A DNA stretch of 64,000 nt from Enterovibrio norvegicus FF-33 (GTDB lineage Bacteria > Pseudomonadota > Gammaproteobacteria > Enterobacterales > Vibrionaceae). The notes below the pieces were generated by a model that ran no database searches, was not told the origin of the DNA, and saw only the letters and a program-made list of their open reading frames with translations. Both the position numbers and the translations under genes were made by a program. The stretch spans positions 2,246,293 to 2,310,292 of the forward strand of contig NZ_AJYD02000038.1 of NCBI RefSeq assembly GCF_000286835.2, given 5' to 3'. Numbering within the stretch: the first letter of the stretch is position 1; every line of letters starts with the position of its first letter. Positions 1 to 11,134 of this stretch are shown piece after piece.

Positions 1-211
1 GCGAAAATACGCCAAGGACATTAGGTTGTGCGTTTGGATAATCCGTCGTATCGGGAACACGAATGACTTCGCGAACCTTGGCGACATTTATCCCGTAGTA
101 ACACACTTTCTTTGTGCCATCAGGCAAGGTTTTCTCGAGTCGAAATTCGATAATTTCAAGCTCATTGGTACCGCTTTCAGTCAAGATTGATGTTTTGTGT
201 TCTGTGCTCAT
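1..211 (-). CDS. cheV: CheV-like chemotaxis coupling protein, 5' end only
   Basis: The gene runs off the left edge of the window, leaving about 70 N-terminal codons that begin with ATG at 211. The translation starts MSTEHKTSILTESGTNELEI and continues with a CheW-like beta-strand region containing YYGINVAKVREVI and a NVLGVFS stretch. That combination is typical of the N-terminal CheW-like domain of CheV, which couples chemoreceptors to the kinase CheA in the cytoplasm. In the family a receiver domain follows, but it would lie outside the window. The start is preceded by only a weak GAG motif. A stand-alone CheW is less likely, because the opening ILTESGTNELEIIEF is characteristic of CheV. Confidence 0.8.
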   Translation of the reverse strand, partial: MSTEHKTSILTESGTNELEIIEFRLEKTLPDGTKKVCYYGINVAKVREVIRVPDTTDYPNAQPNVLGVFS

Positions 212-335
212 GCCAAATCTCGATGCATTTAGAGGCCAAATAGACAAGGTTCTCTATCAGCATAGTCTCAATATAAAAACAATCGACTCAACAGGTGAAA
301 TTATTTGCAGCGATTTTAACCAATTGCCACCAATG

Positions 336-3300
336 CTATTCCAATTTGAACACTTGCTGCGCGTACAATGCAGACACTATCTCACTGGTTTGCGCACCTG
401 ATACGAGGTCTAATCCTGAGCTAGAAATGTCCATGTTCTGTAAAACAATATTCTGTGTGTCACTACCAGAAATCACAGAAAGATTGATCGTGCCATCGCT
501 TTCAACTGATGCTTGATCAAAGTAAGGCAGCAGGTCATTGCTGGTCGGTGACGATCCAAAATCAGGCAGTAATTGGCTTAAATCGAGCTTGTCTTGACCT
601 AACGTCAAATCTGTCACTGTATCGGTATTGGCAGGCGAACTGAGTGAAGCTTCAAGCCACACAAAAAGGTCATTCCCTTCACCACCGGTAAGAATATCGT
701 TGCCCTGTCCTGCTTGCAGCGTGTCATCGCCGTCCATTCCAAACAGGCTTTCACCGGAAGATTGTGTGACAAGGTTATCATCAGCGCTAGTGCCGACGTT
801 ATCCCCTAGATACAGCGCCCCGCTATTGATCACTGCTGTGAGCATATCTGACTGTGACATACCTGAAGATGACCCATTAACCAATGCGTCCAAATTTACG
901 CCGGTCAACACAATTTCCTGAAGCACGTCGCCACTATATAACACATTGAGTTGTGCGTTTCCGTTGGTTTCTGTCAGCGATAGCTGTTGAGTGAGATCGT
1001 CAAAATTAGCAAGATGAGTGACGCTCAATGCCGCACTGAGATCGATCACATCCGTTGAAGGGTTAAAGTCTCCAATGGTATCGACAGCAGGATTACCAAC
1101 CGAACCCAAATCAGCGCTCGACCACGTAAACCTGTCGAGGTTACTGTCGCTACCACCTTGTGTGCCTCCCCAAAGGGTATCGTTGCCCGCCCCTCCGGTG
1201 AGAATGTCTTCGCCTAAACCGCCAATCAAGGTGTCATCGTTTGCACCACCTTGCAGCGTTGCACCCTCTGCGCCTGAAATCACGATGTTTTCTTCACTGG
1301 TATCTTGCGCCGATATCGGCCCATCAGCTGGATTAGTCACGTTTATTGCCAACGTGACGGGTGAAGATTGCGCGATTTCACCCAAGGTGGTAGTTGAAAT
1401 TGCAACCACTTCGACAGACGCTGTAACGGCGGCGTTGCCTGTCACATAGAGCTGTGCCAACTCGGCAGGCGTGATCGTCAGTACACCGCCCGTAGGCCCT
1501 GTACCGACAGAATTGCCGTCTGCATCCACAAACGCGAGCGAAGCGGGAATATTTCGGATTTCCACTGACAATGTTTCTGATGGGTCAGTCAACGCTGCAG
1601 CCAAGCCCAGCAAAGGAATAACCGCTGATATGCTCCCTCCAACGGAAGCGGTTTGTGCCGTATTCAACACTAACGTTGGCACATCGGGTTTGGGCGCGAC
1701 ATTAACCGTGATCGATTCACTATCTGTCAACGCGCCACCCGAGCCTGTGTTGCCATTGTCATTTACCGTCACAGTGATGGTGTCTTGTCCAGAAAAATTG
1801 GTGATCCCCGTATAGGTCACGCCCGATGCCAACAGCGTATTGATCTTGTCTAAATCACCTTCAAGCATCATGGTGTTTGTCCCAGTACCAGAGACAGTAA
1901 TGCCAGAAGGCAATGGAGATGCACTGGAGATATTGATCGTGCCATCTACTGCACTCAAACGCACAGTGATAACACCACCACTGGCGTCTTTCGCGTCGAC
2001 ATCTTTTACTTGAATGGATTCAATCAGAAGCACGGCTTCTTCTTCTGTATTCAGTGCTGTGGCAGGCACCGTCAGATCTGGGGCATCGTTGACAGGCGAC
2101 ACGGTCACATCAATGATTTGATTTACCCACAACGAACTTTCTGCTTCAACGCCATTATCCACTGCACGAACAGACACATTGAGCTTGCCGTCCCAATTGA
2201 GCTCATTGGCATCACCGGGCGTGAAAATTAGCGATGAAAGCGTGGTTTGCTCTGCAATCACAATCCAACTACCGTCAGACTGTTTCTCGACAGAACTGTC
2301 AGACGTCACACCAGTAGGGAAACTAATGGTTGAGCTATCAGGCACATTGGTTAACACCACCTTGATATTCTCAGGGGCATTTTCCGTCACCGACAAACCT
2401 GACCCGTCGTCAGTGAGTTTGTTGTCTATCACACGGATGTCGAGGGGTAACGAGATGTTTTCATCCTCAGTGCCGGATACTGAGGTGACAATGTCAGTGT
2501 CCACACCGTCGCCGATGGGATCCACCACCACAGTGACACTTGTTGTGTATTGCACTGGCGTTGTCAGTGCTTTTTCTTTGGCGTAAACCACCAGTTCGAC
2601 CGTCATGGTACCGCTGAAATTTTCAGGTGGTATAAAAGAGATATCATCAAGATTAAGCGATTCACTGCCTGCTGGAACACTGATGCTCCAATTTCCGTTA
2701 CCACTGCTTTGCACGAGTTGGCTACCCGTCGAAACCAGTTGGAAATCATCCGGCACACCGGAGATTTTTGCGGAGACGATTTCTTCCGAGCCATCAATGT
2801 CTTTTAAGGTCGCCGTCACTCCCGTCAAGGCAATATGTTCGTCTTCCGTACCTGTAATAGGCTGAGTATTACCGCTAAACATGATGGGATCATTGACAGG
2901 TAATACATCAAATGACACGTCAGTGGATAGTGTGTTGGTGGCCGTTGAATTGGGCTTGCCTGTATCATCGTTGACGGCAGTATCAACCACCGTAGTTTTC
3001 ACGTCTAGCGTGACGGGGCCGCTGTAATTTTCCACGGGTTTGAAGTGAATACTGCCAAGTTCGGCGGCACTTATTGTGATGCTGCTTTGCGGGTTTTCTC
3101 CATTGGCATCCACAAAAAAGCCCACGGCGCTATCAACGATGAGTGTTACTGAGGTAATGCTTTCGACACCGGAAGTTGCCGCATTGTCGGTATCTTCCAA
3201 TTTCGCGCTAAGATTCAGCTCAATGATACCGTCTTCCAACGCTTTATTGGCGACTGGCACCCACTCTGCCTCATCATCAACAGGTTGTTCATCGCTGTTT

Positions 3301-6300
3301 AAACCATTGGTTTCAACTACCGTGACGGTGGTAGAAATACCATCCACCACGGGGGCTATCAAAACAGACAGTGTGGTATCTGTTTCCTTGGTGTCGCCAC
3401 TCACTTGATCGGTTGTTACCAGTTTCACAGGTAACAAGAAATCACCCGCAAAGTGTTTGGGCATCGTTAAGGTGATACCGGATAGATCGACCGAGCCGTC
3501 TGCAGACACATTGACTTTAGCGACGTATTCACTGGTCTCGTAATTGAACTCCATACCCGATACGCTAGCGCCAATTGCTGACAACGATGCGCTGCTGATT
3601 ACTACGGTCAATTCATCCGAACTGGCGTTCGCAGGGTCGACTTTGATTAAACCGTCCAACTGGGTGCCTAAATTCAGTGCGGTATCTTCTACGCCGGTGA
3701 TATCTTGGGTTTCGACGGTGACAGCCCCTGCTTCTTGAGTGCTACTAACACTTCCTGCGAAATCTAATTCGAGGATCAGTGGCGCTTGTTCCACCTGACC
3801 ACTGGCATCCCCTTCACCCGCATCACCTTGATCTTGCACTAAGGCAGATATTTTAATGAATACAGGCTCGGTGATGGGCTTAGTCGTGGATATTGTCAAT
3901 GAATCTAATGCACTTTGAGGAACTGTCCAGCTACCATCACCATTGTTGATCCCTCCCTCGATGTAGAACTGATCAAAATAGGATTGATCGGCTCCCGTCA
4001 GCGGCGTGCCATTAGCATCCGCTACAAAGCTAATCACCACCTGCGTAATGATTTCAGCACTGCTGCCGTCGGTATTTATTCCCTCTGGGGTCACAAACGC
4101 CAAACGATGATCCGCCGACGCTAAGGAGATACTGCCGCTGCCATCGCCATCCACAGTGCTAACGGGCTGATTCGAACTATTCAGTAGCTCGACTTTTCCG
4201 TCCCCCTCCACCGCCGCGATAATACGAACATCGAGGGTACCTGTGATGACTGCCGTGTCTGTGGCGCTCGAATCCGTATCAGTTTGTACGACGGTAAGCC
4301 TCACAGAGAGATTGATGTTTTCGTCCCGATCAACGTTCTCTGGCGCACGAAGCAAAAGATTGGCACCATTGAGCAACGCGGTCACTTGAGGCGCCGTCAA
4401 TACGACACTGCCATTCGAGAACGTCAGCGGTGACGATTCCCCTGAAATGGTCAGGGTATATCCTGCTGAAATTGCATCTGTCGCCATGTTAAATGTGATG
4501 GCGGTGATCGTCTCATTGTTGTCCGTGTAACCTTGATCCGTGCCGGGGCGCCAATTAACCACCACGCTCTGATCTTCAGTGCCACGGCTGTCCAAGGTGT
4601 AATCGACCGCATCAATTTTGGGTTCAATGTGAACCACCACGTCTTTGTTGACGGTCAGCGAATCGCCGTCATCTTCGGTGACAATCACAGTCACAGTTAA
4701 CGTAATGTCGTCTGTGCTACCTAATGGAGGCACAAGTTTGATGTCCGACAAGCCATCCACTTTGGCTTGATATTGCGCCTCACCGTTTGCGCCAATACCT
4801 GCATAGACAAGATTAATCGCATTGTCGTTGGTATCAAGCAGCGTCACACCTTTCGGGATATTGGTTACCAACGTCGTTAACGTCTCAGAATTGTCATCAG
4901 GCAATGCCTTGCCTTCTTCACCTGATTTCAATTGAAAAGACAAAGCCACGGAGCTGTCTTCATCAATGGTGGTTTCGATACCCGTATCAACGCCGTTATC
5001 GATAATCGGCTGCCAAATACCGCCTAGGTCTGCACTGATAACAGGTACATCAGCCACCCCTTTCAATGCGATTGGCAATGTTTTGGGATTGGTTTCGAAT
5101 TCTTGGGTAACGGTACTGCTGACCCCTTGCGCATTAGAGACAACGGCAGAGTCTTTAACCACGCCAGTCACTGTCAGCGAGAAATCAACGTTACTCTGCG
5201 GTGGCGGCTGCAAGCGTAAACCGCCAATGTCGCTGTACGCCACTTCATAGACGCCTCCCACTGCAGGCACTTCGCTGTTGTCAGCAAGGAGCAGCTTAGC
5301 CCCAATAGGCACATTACTGATCCGCACAAACAAGGCTTCAGAGCCGTCCAGGTCTGCGGTGTCGGTCAAGCTGATATGAGATGACAAATTGATCAATTCG
5401 TCTTCTTTACCGCTGACTCGCGTGACTTTCAAGGTGGTGGTATCAGCAACAGGATTGACCGCAACAGTAATCGTGCGGGTAACGGAATCTGCGGTTTGCT
5501 CACCCGAGACGAAATTGCCAGTTTCTTTGCTTTGTGCCGTGACGGTTAACGTCAGATCACCGGAGAAATTCGCATCCGGTTTAACAACCACATCATTAAT
5601 GTCAGATGACGCTACCACGTACTGGCCGTTAGTTGACGTTAAGGTTTCGCCATTTAACACTAAGGTGCCGCTGCCGCTTTGAAGGGTAAGAATATAACTT
5701 AACGTTTCCGATCCATCGTTATCTTGCAGTTCCGCGGCAAGATCTAACGCTGCGCCATCGCTATCCTCGTCAATGTTGTAGTAAAGCACGGTTCTGTCAT
5801 CCCACTGCGGCACATCGGCAATACCTTCCACGGTGATAGTGAATGTTTGCGTGCCCAACTGCCGTTCTGAGCCATCAGTGTTAGTGACATAACCTGTCGC
5901 AGAAAACGTCGGCACACCTGAAGATGCTGAGTAATCTTGGTCAGGTACGAAAGTGACGCCTTGCAACGTCCAAAGTTGATTCTGTGCATTTGGAGAAAAC
6001 AAATTGGCGGGTAACACCACTTGATTGTCGGTAATTGCTAGCACGGCACCGTTAGCGTAGAACGTGCCGTGTGCATTGGCAGGTAGGGTAACAACAACAC
6101 GAAAAACGGATTCACCTTGATCGCTATCTCCCGAATTGATGGTCATGGCGATAGGAATACCATCGGCAGGGTTCGAGACAACATCATCATTTGGGTCGCC
6201 CTCGCGACCCTGATCTTCAATGCCCGCCGCGTTGTTGACGATCAGTACCGGTGAGCTATCAACGATCACAATTTCAGTTGAACCCACAACGATATCGCCA

Positions 6301-9300
6301 TCACCATCTAAGATTTCATAGCTAAAAGTTTCAGTGATTCTATTGTTCGTCGAACCGCTATGGTCGACGTTTTCAGCGGCAGTAAATTGAATGTTGCCAC
6401 TGCTTTGTATTAACAACATACCAAGCACCTGGCCTCCAGGACCTTGGGTGACGGTAAAGTGATTATTGAGCCCCTGTGTCAGCTCATGCTGTTCGCCATT
6501 GATGGTGACCGATTTGATCGCCGCATCATCGGCGCCCCGATTACGTGACGGCATAATTGTCACTCGAGAAGACGACTCTCCTTCCACCGCAGTGACGCTT
6601 CCCCCGCCAACACCAACACCGTCTGTTTCGAGCGAGAACGGCACATCGTCGAGCACATTCACAGTAATATTGCTTGTTGCGGTGTCACCATCACTATCAG
6701 TAACGACAATGGGAAAGTTAATGCCCAAGCTGTTTTTATCATCCCCTCGCGGGTGATCAAGCGCACCAAGTAAGGCGAATGTATACGTACCATTGGCAAG
6801 AACGGTGAGCGTGAAAACGGGGCGACTTTCTCCCGCCAAGCCGGTATAGACCTTAGTGCCCTCAGTGTTGCTGGTGAGTTTGAGTGTGACAGCTTCGCCA
6901 TGAGAGCTTAAGGGAATGCTATTGCCGGATGCATTTTGACTGTTGTTGCTGTTCACCGAAGCAAACGCTGCAAGGTCGAGCGAAACATCTTTGATGGCGT
7001 CGCTACCGGAATCGATCACCAGTTTACCTGTTGCGGTATCTTGGTCATCACCGACTCCTCCAGGTGTTGTGCCGGGTCGGTTGCTGGTTTGTCCACTGCC
7101 GCTGGCGTTAATGTCGCTTTCTTCCACGCTCAATGACGGTGCTTGAGTGATCGCAGGCGGTTGACCGTCTTTAATGAGAAGGTCAAACGTAGCAACAGAC
7201 GGAAGAACGTCGCCGTCAGAGTCTTGTGCTTGGAGCTGAACATTGATGGCAATCGCATCACCATCAAACGTCACAAAAGTATTATTTGACGCACTGGTCA
7301 GGTGATCAAGCGGTTGGTGCAACGTCAGTGACGGTGTGATATCTAGACCAAATCCATCCGCATTTTGCACGGCAGACAGTGACAGTGTCATAACCAATTC
7401 GTTACTCACCTTACCCGTCAATGTTCCCGTTGTGTCGTCATAGGTGAACACAACAGGCTCACCGCCGCTGGTCAGTACTGCATTGAGTTCAGCCAAGAGT
7501 GCCGTCACTAACGTGCTATCAATACGTACCTCTGATGGCAGCAGCCTGTCGGTTATCGCTCGTATAAACGCTGTACCTGATGACGATTCGGGATAGCCTG
7601 TTTGGCTTCCCGTCGGCGTTAGATCCGGCTCTGTCAGAGATATCGTTTCACCAACACCGACAATCAAAGGCGTGTCATCATCGTCGTTAAGCGTGATAGT
7701 AAATTGACCGGTAGCTTCATCCCCATCGGTATCCACCACTTTCACCCCAATTGGCAAGACCAATGGCGCGGAACTTTCATCAACCGCAGCATACTGCGTC
7801 ACTGTGTAGCTGCCAGTTGGATGACCCTCTGTATCCACGTCGAGCTTAATCGTCAATACTTGTGCGCCATTGGCTGGTTTAGATGTGTCAGACAATGCAG
7901 GGTCGTCCAACACGATGTTAATCGTGTCAGTCACGGATGACAGCGGATCGGGCTGGTAACTTGTTTTGTATCCGCTGCTGGTGATATTGGCGAGAGCAGT
8001 GTCGAGTGCGGGTGATGTCGTTAACACGATGGATTTCACTGCATCAGAGCCTTGAGTTAACCCCAAGCTGAGGTTTGTCTGCTCACTCAGTTGGCCAATG
8101 ACGGGATCCGTCAAGCTAGCATCAACCGGATCAACACTTGGGGCTGCTCCATCTTTGATGGTGACATTGAAAGCACTAGAGGTGCTGTCGTCATCAGAGT
8201 CCGTTACCTTTGCGCCCAGCGCGAGCGTGATGGCCTCACTGTCTGGTTGGTCAATGGCATGTGACAGTGTCACTACATATTCACTTGAGGCGGGTGTCAG
8301 TGCAATCGAAAGCACCGTAATGGTATTGCCGCTTGCGTCGACATACCCCACTGCGATCGGATTCGACGTACCGTTAATTTCACCTACATTGGATAGAAGT
8401 TTGAGGGCATTCCCATCACTTTTCAGCGCCTCAATACTGGCAAAAAATGCGTCCGTTAGATCCCAAACCACAGATGTAATATTGTCACTACCTGTTTCCA
8501 AGCCCAAGCTGCCAATGGCTTCATTCGCAGGTGCGCCAAAGCCGGGATCGTCGATGGTCACATTATTTACCCGAATAACAGGCCCGTCGCCATCTTGCAC
8601 CGCATACGTCACCGAAATTGGCGCATCAAGTAAGTCATTATCAGAATCACGTATCTGTAACTCGACTTGGATTTGGAATGATTCTACCTCTTTGTCATCA
8701 TCTCGATTGCTGACGAGCCTCACCCAGCGGTTGCGGCTGAACAGCGCCTGATTTTTTTCATCCAACGGCTCGTATAATTCAAAGCTTGAGGCGATATTTA
8801 CGCCCGTTGCGCCCGCCCCTGACGCTTTTGTTGCTGTCAACGTCAGGCGAATGACCTCTGTGCCATCGGCCTTGGTGCCCAGCAGCTCCACCACATTTGA
8901 ACCCGTGCCACTTTGAATCGAAAAGCTGATCGATTCGCCATTTGACGTGAGCTGATTCAATTCGGCGATCAAGCCCGGAATGCCATTGTTATCATCCAAG
9001 TTTGAAATAAATAAAGTGTCCGATAACAGCTTGTCAGAAGCGGCATTTAACGTGATTTCCCCGTTGGCGACTTGGTCAGCACCTCCAGACACTGCTTCAA
9101 TGACCTTATAGTCACCCGTAATTTCAGCAGCGTCACCGCTGGCGTTGTCGCCATCAACCAAATTCACGCTGAACTGGCCATTCACCGAATCACCATCTTG
9201 GTCAACGGCTACGACGGTCACTGGAACAACTTCAGTGTCTGTCGACGATTTTTGATCAATAGACGCATTTTGAGTCAGCACATAGCCATACGATCCCGCA

Positions 9301-10643
9301 ACGCCTTCCTCTGCTTCATTCGCTGAACCGCCTGAAGAAGGTACTTCCACCAAATTGATGGCAAACACGATGACTGTCGGGTCAGACGCGAGTGACACTA
9401 ATATTTCATCACCGCTGATGGAATACACAGTTGCCGCCCCATTACTGGTGATACTCTCAAGTTGAGTCACCAACGCAGGCGTGGAGACAAAACGCACCGA
9501 TTCTAGTAAATCGCTGTTCACGCCGACATTCAGCGGGATAGGCTCTGACACGTAATCAAGAATATTTTCGTTATGCGTAATATTCTGCGGGTTAATGGTC
9601 GGGGCGGCGCCGTCGAGAATGGCGATATTGATATCAATAGGTCTATCTAGTGGGTTACCACTGGTATCTTGCCCTTGCACGGCAAGCGCAATGTCAATCG
9701 CTTCACGGCTGACCGTGACCAACCCACTGGTGTCACCTGAACGATGATCTAATGGCCCATTAAGTGTGACCGTGACCGTCAACTCAACGCCGCGGCCAGC
9801 GGCTTCGCCATCCACAGAAATCGTAAGAATGGTTTCATTTCCGAGCTTACCTGTGATGACTTTGCCATCGTCTGACACGTTATAAATCAGCGCTTGCCCA
9901 CCGCTTTTAGTGTCCGCGGTGAGTTCTGCTAGCAGTGCCGTAAGCAACGTTGGTTCAATCACAAAACTATCTGCATCTAACGCCAGTGAGCTAGCAGTAA
10001 TAAGCACCGAAGAAATGGTTGTTACCGGATAAGCTTGATCACCCGTTTTCGGTGCCAAATCACCTTCCACCAGCGTAAGATCGAGGGTTTCTCCGCCCAG
10101 AGCAGGAATAATGGAAAAATCGTCCTCCTGCTCAAGTATTGGCGTTGAACTGGTGTAACTGGTCGTAAAGCCCGCTTCGGGCAAGACACTTGCATAGTCG
10201 TATTGAATGACAGCAAATCCAGATATTGACGAACTTAACCCCGCTAAGCCAGTGGCGGGCTCCTCAAAATCTTCAGTTGGGTCAGTCCCTGCAACAATAG
10301 CCTGTTGTAGCGCGGCAATTTCATCTCCTAGCAATGTAATGGCTTGTGCGTTTTGTTGAACGTCTACATTTCCGATTAAACCTACGACTTCAATGCCTTC
10401 ATCTCGGATCTGAACACAGGTTGCGCAAGGTTCATGAACCAGCACGGGTTCACCATTTACCATCACGACATACGAGGCACCCGCTCCTGCAATAATGATG
10501 TCGTCTGGCTTTACTGATTGAGCGAATGGAACCGGAGTGGCAACGTCTTCTCTAATGACATAAACCTGACCACCGGTTACAGAAAGTTGGGCATTTGACG
10601 CGTTTGAGCCAAGAACCGTATTGTCTTCTACTTTTTCAGCCAT
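336..10643 (-). CDS. Giant type I-secreted RTX adhesin with retention module (LapA/BapA type)
   Basis: This 3,435-residue protein is predicted to be a cell-surface biofilm adhesin exported by a type I system. Residues 1-150 form the retention module that holds such adhesins in the outer-membrane channel; it contains an uncommon CxxC pair (Cys73, Cys76). From about 180 to 1450 run large repeats ending in a DGxxP motif (VCBS/T1SS-143-like), and to about 2950 run Ig/cadherin-like repeats opening with GxEDxxxxL. From about 3118 onward there are RTX glycine-aspartate nonapeptides and two successive copies of a DLSxLL-type C-terminal secretion module, ending FKLE. The usual LapG protease site (T/P-A-A-G) is not visible near residues 100-140; only PATGLAG is seen there. 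The gene faces tolC-like and ompA-like genes, but the ABC exporter and fusion protein are not nearby. The repeat family names are inferred by eye. Confidence 0.9.
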   Translation of the reverse strand: MAEKVEDNTVLGSNASNAQLSVTGGQVYVIREDVATPVPFAQSVKPDDIIIAGAGASYVVMVNGEPVLVHEPCATCVQIRDEGIEVVGLIGNVDVQQNAQAITLLGDEIAALQQAIVAGTDPTEDFEEPATGLAGLSSSISGFAVIQYDYASVLPEAGFTTSYTSSTPILEQEDDFSIIPALGGETLDLTLVEGDLAPKTGDQAYPVTTISSVLITASSLALDADSFVIEPTLLTALLAELTADTKSGGQALIYNVSDDGKVITGKLGNETILTISVDGEAAGRGVELTVTVTLNGPLDHRSGDTSGLVTVSREAIDIALAVQGQDTSGNPLDRPIDINIAILDGAAPTINPQNITHNENILDYVSEPIPLNVGVNSDLLESVRFVSTPALVTQLESITSNGAATVYSISGDEILVSLASDPTVIVFAINLVEVPSSGGSANEAEEGVAGSYGYVLTQNASIDQKSSTDTEVVPVTVVAVDQDGDSVNGQFSVNLVDGDNASGDAAEITGDYKVIEAVSGGADQVANGEITLNAASDKLLSDTLFISNLDDNNGIPGLIAELNQLTSNGESISFSIQSGTGSNVVELLGTKADGTEVIRLTLTATKASGAGATGVNIASSFELYEPLDEKNQALFSRNRWVRLVSNRDDDKEVESFQIQVELQIRDSDNDLLDAPISVTYAVQDGDGPVIRVNNVTIDDPGFGAPANEAIGSLGLETGSDNITSVVWDLTDAFFASIEALKSDGNALKLLSNVGEINGTSNPIAVGYVDASGNTITVLSIALTPASSEYVVTLSHAIDQPDSEAITLALGAKVTDSDDDSTSSAFNVTIKDGAAPSVDPVDASLTDPVIGQLSEQTNLSLGLTQGSDAVKSIVLTTSPALDTALANITSSGYKTSYQPDPLSSVTDTINIVLDDPALSDTSKPANGAQVLTIKLDVDTEGHPTGSYTVTQYAAVDESSAPLVLPIGVKVVDTDGDEATGQFTITLNDDDDTPLIVGVGETISLTEPDLTPTGSQTGYPESSSGTAFIRAITDRLLPSEVRIDSTLVTALLAELNAVLTSGGEPVVFTYDDTTGTLTGKVSNELVMTLSLSAVQNADGFGLDITPSLTLHQPLDHLTSASNNTFVTFDGDAIAINVQLQAQDSDGDVLPSVATFDLLIKDGQPPAITQAPSLSVEESDINASGSGQTSNRPGTTPGGVGDDQDTATGKLVIDSGSDAIKDVSLDLAAFASVNSNNSQNASGNSIPLSSHGEAVTLKLTSNTEGTKVYTGLAGESRPVFTLTVLANGTYTFALLGALDHPRGDDKNSLGINFPIVVTDSDGDTATSNITVNVLDDVPFSLETDGVGVGGGSVTAVEGESSSRVTIMPSRNRGADDAAIKSVTINGEQHELTQGLNNHFTVTQGPGGQVLGMLLIQSSGNIQFTAAENVDHSGSTNNRITETFSYEILDGDGDIVVGSTEIVIVDSSPVLIVNNAAGIEDQGREGDPNDDVVSNPADGIPIAMTINSGDSDQGESVFRVVVTLPANAHGTFYANGAVLAITDNQVVLPANLFSPNAQNQLWTLQGVTFVPDQDYSASSGVPTFSATGYVTNTDGSERQLGTQTFTITVEGIADVPQWDDRTVLYYNIDEDSDGAALDLAAELQDNDGSETLSYILTLQSGSGTLVLNGETLTSTNGQYVVASSDINDVVVKPDANFSGDLTLTVTAQSKETGNFVSGEQTADSVTRTITVAVNPVADTTTLKVTRVSGKEDELINLSSHISLTDTADLDGSEALFVRISNVPIGAKLLLADNSEVPAVGGVYEVAYSDIGGLRLQPPPQSNVDFSLTVTGVVKDSAVVSNAQGVSSTVTQEFETNPKTLPIALKGVADVPVISADLGGIWQPIIDNGVDTGIETTIDEDSSVALSFQLKSGEEGKALPDDNSETLTTLVTNIPKGVTLLDTNDNAINLVYAGIGANGEAQYQAKVDGLSDIKLVPPLGSTDDITLTVTVIVTEDDGDSLTVNKDVVVHIEPKIDAVDYTLDSRGTEDQSVVVNWRPGTDQGYTDNNETITAITFNMATDAISAGYTLTISGESSPLTFSNGSVVLTAPQVTALLNGANLLLRAPENVDRDENINLSVRLTVVQTDTDSSATDTAVITGTLDVRIIAAVEGDGKVELLNSSNQPVSTVDGDGSGSISLASADHRLAFVTPEGINTDGSSAEIITQVVISFVADANGTPLTGADQSYFDQFYIEGGINNGDGSWTVPQSALDSLTISTTKPITEPVFIKISALVQDQGDAGEGDASGQVEQAPLILELDFAGSVSSTQEAGAVTVETQDITGVEDTALNLGTQLDGLIKVDPANASSDELTVVISSASLSAIGASVSGMEFNYETSEYVAKVNVSADGSVDLSGITLTMPKHFAGDFLLPVKLVTTDQVSGDTKETDTTLSVLIAPVVDGISTTVTVVETNGLNSDEQPVDDEAEWVPVANKALEDGIIELNLSAKLEDTDNAATSGVESITSVTLIVDSAVGFFVDANGENPQSSITISAAELGSIHFKPVENYSGPVTLDVKTTVVDTAVNDDTGKPNSTATNTLSTDVSFDVLPVNDPIMFSGNTQPITGTEDEHIALTGVTATLKDIDGSEEIVSAKISGVPDDFQLVSTGSQLVQSSGNGNWSISVPAGSESLNLDDISFIPPENFSGTMTVELVVYAKEKALTTPVQYTTSVTVVVDPIGDGVDTDIVTSVSGTEDENISLPLDIRVIDNKLTDDGSGLSVTENAPENIKVVLTNVPDSSTISFPTGVTSDSSVEKQSDGSWIVIAEQTTLSSLIFTPGDANELNWDGKLNVSVRAVDNGVEAESSLWVNQIIDVTVSPVNDAPDLTVPATALNTEEEAVLLIESIQVKDVDAKDASGGVITVRLSAVDGTINISSASPLPSGITVSGTGTNTMMLEGDLDKINTLLASGVTYTGITNFSGQDTITVTVNDNGNTGSGGALTDSESITVNVAPKPDVPTLVLNTAQTASVGGSISAVIPLLGLAAALTDPSETLSVEIRNIPASLAFVDADGNSVGTGPTGGVLTITPAELAQLYVTGNAAVTASVEVVAISTTTLGEIAQSSPVTLAINVTNPADGPISAQDTSEENIVISGAEGATLQGGANDDTLIGGLGEDILTGGAGNDTLWGGTQGGSDSNLDRFTWSSADLGSVGNPAVDTIGDFNPSTDVIDLSAALSVTHLANFDDLTQQLSLTETNGNAQLNVLYSGDVLQEIVLTGVNLDALVNGSSSGMSQSDMLTAVINSGALYLGDNVGTSADDNLVTQSSGESLFGMDGDDTLQAGQGNDILTGGEGNDLFVWLEASLSSPANTDTVTDLTLGQDKLDLSQLLPDFGSSPTSNDLLPYFDQASVESDGTINLSVISGSDTQNIVLQNMDISSSGLDLVSGAQTSEIVSALYAQQVFKLE

Positions 10644-11134
10644 GCCTTATCACTCACGCATTGAAACCCTTGCATCTCAGCTTCTCAAAATGCGCAATTT
10701 AGCCTCATGAAAAATAGGTAATACGCAAAGACATCACTGAAACGACAACAAGAAGCCAGCGATCAACCCTAGGACGCATTGCCCGTTGATTTTGGCTGAT
10801 TTCACGAAATTTCTTTTCTTACGTCAGTTTGGTCGCTAATTACTTACCTCTACCTGTCTCATTTGCAATAGAAACGCGATAAAGCGTCTGCTTGGGGGTC
10901 AAATCTTTCTCAACTTGCCCTACTTTTGACTTTGCGGGTAAACCAAGGGTTTCTCGCTGTTTGTGATGCTGAAGACAACCAATCGATTCGAGCAACCGTG
11001 GTGCTCATTCAATGTAGGAATTGGATACCTGTCTTCTTGGTAAATGCATTCGCCGCGACATTTGCCCATCGCCGTTTATTTTGGCCCTTTCATTATGAGT
11101 TACAAACGGTCTACATCGCTTTGAGGGAGTATTC
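10644..11134. other. Divergent intergenic region between adhesin and TolC-like gene
   Basis: This 491-bp stretch must hold the promoters of the adhesin (leftward) and of the tolC-ompA pair (rightward). I see no convincing -35/-10 pair, operator palindrome or RNA fold. A GAGGGAG ribosome-binding site lies at 11123-11129, just ahead of the tolC-like start. Confidence 0.4.

Noticed and set aside
8098..8751. A 217-codon plus-strand frame opposite the giant adhesin.
   Set aside because: It is antisense to a repeat-rich coding sequence, with no ribosome-binding site or family resemblance.
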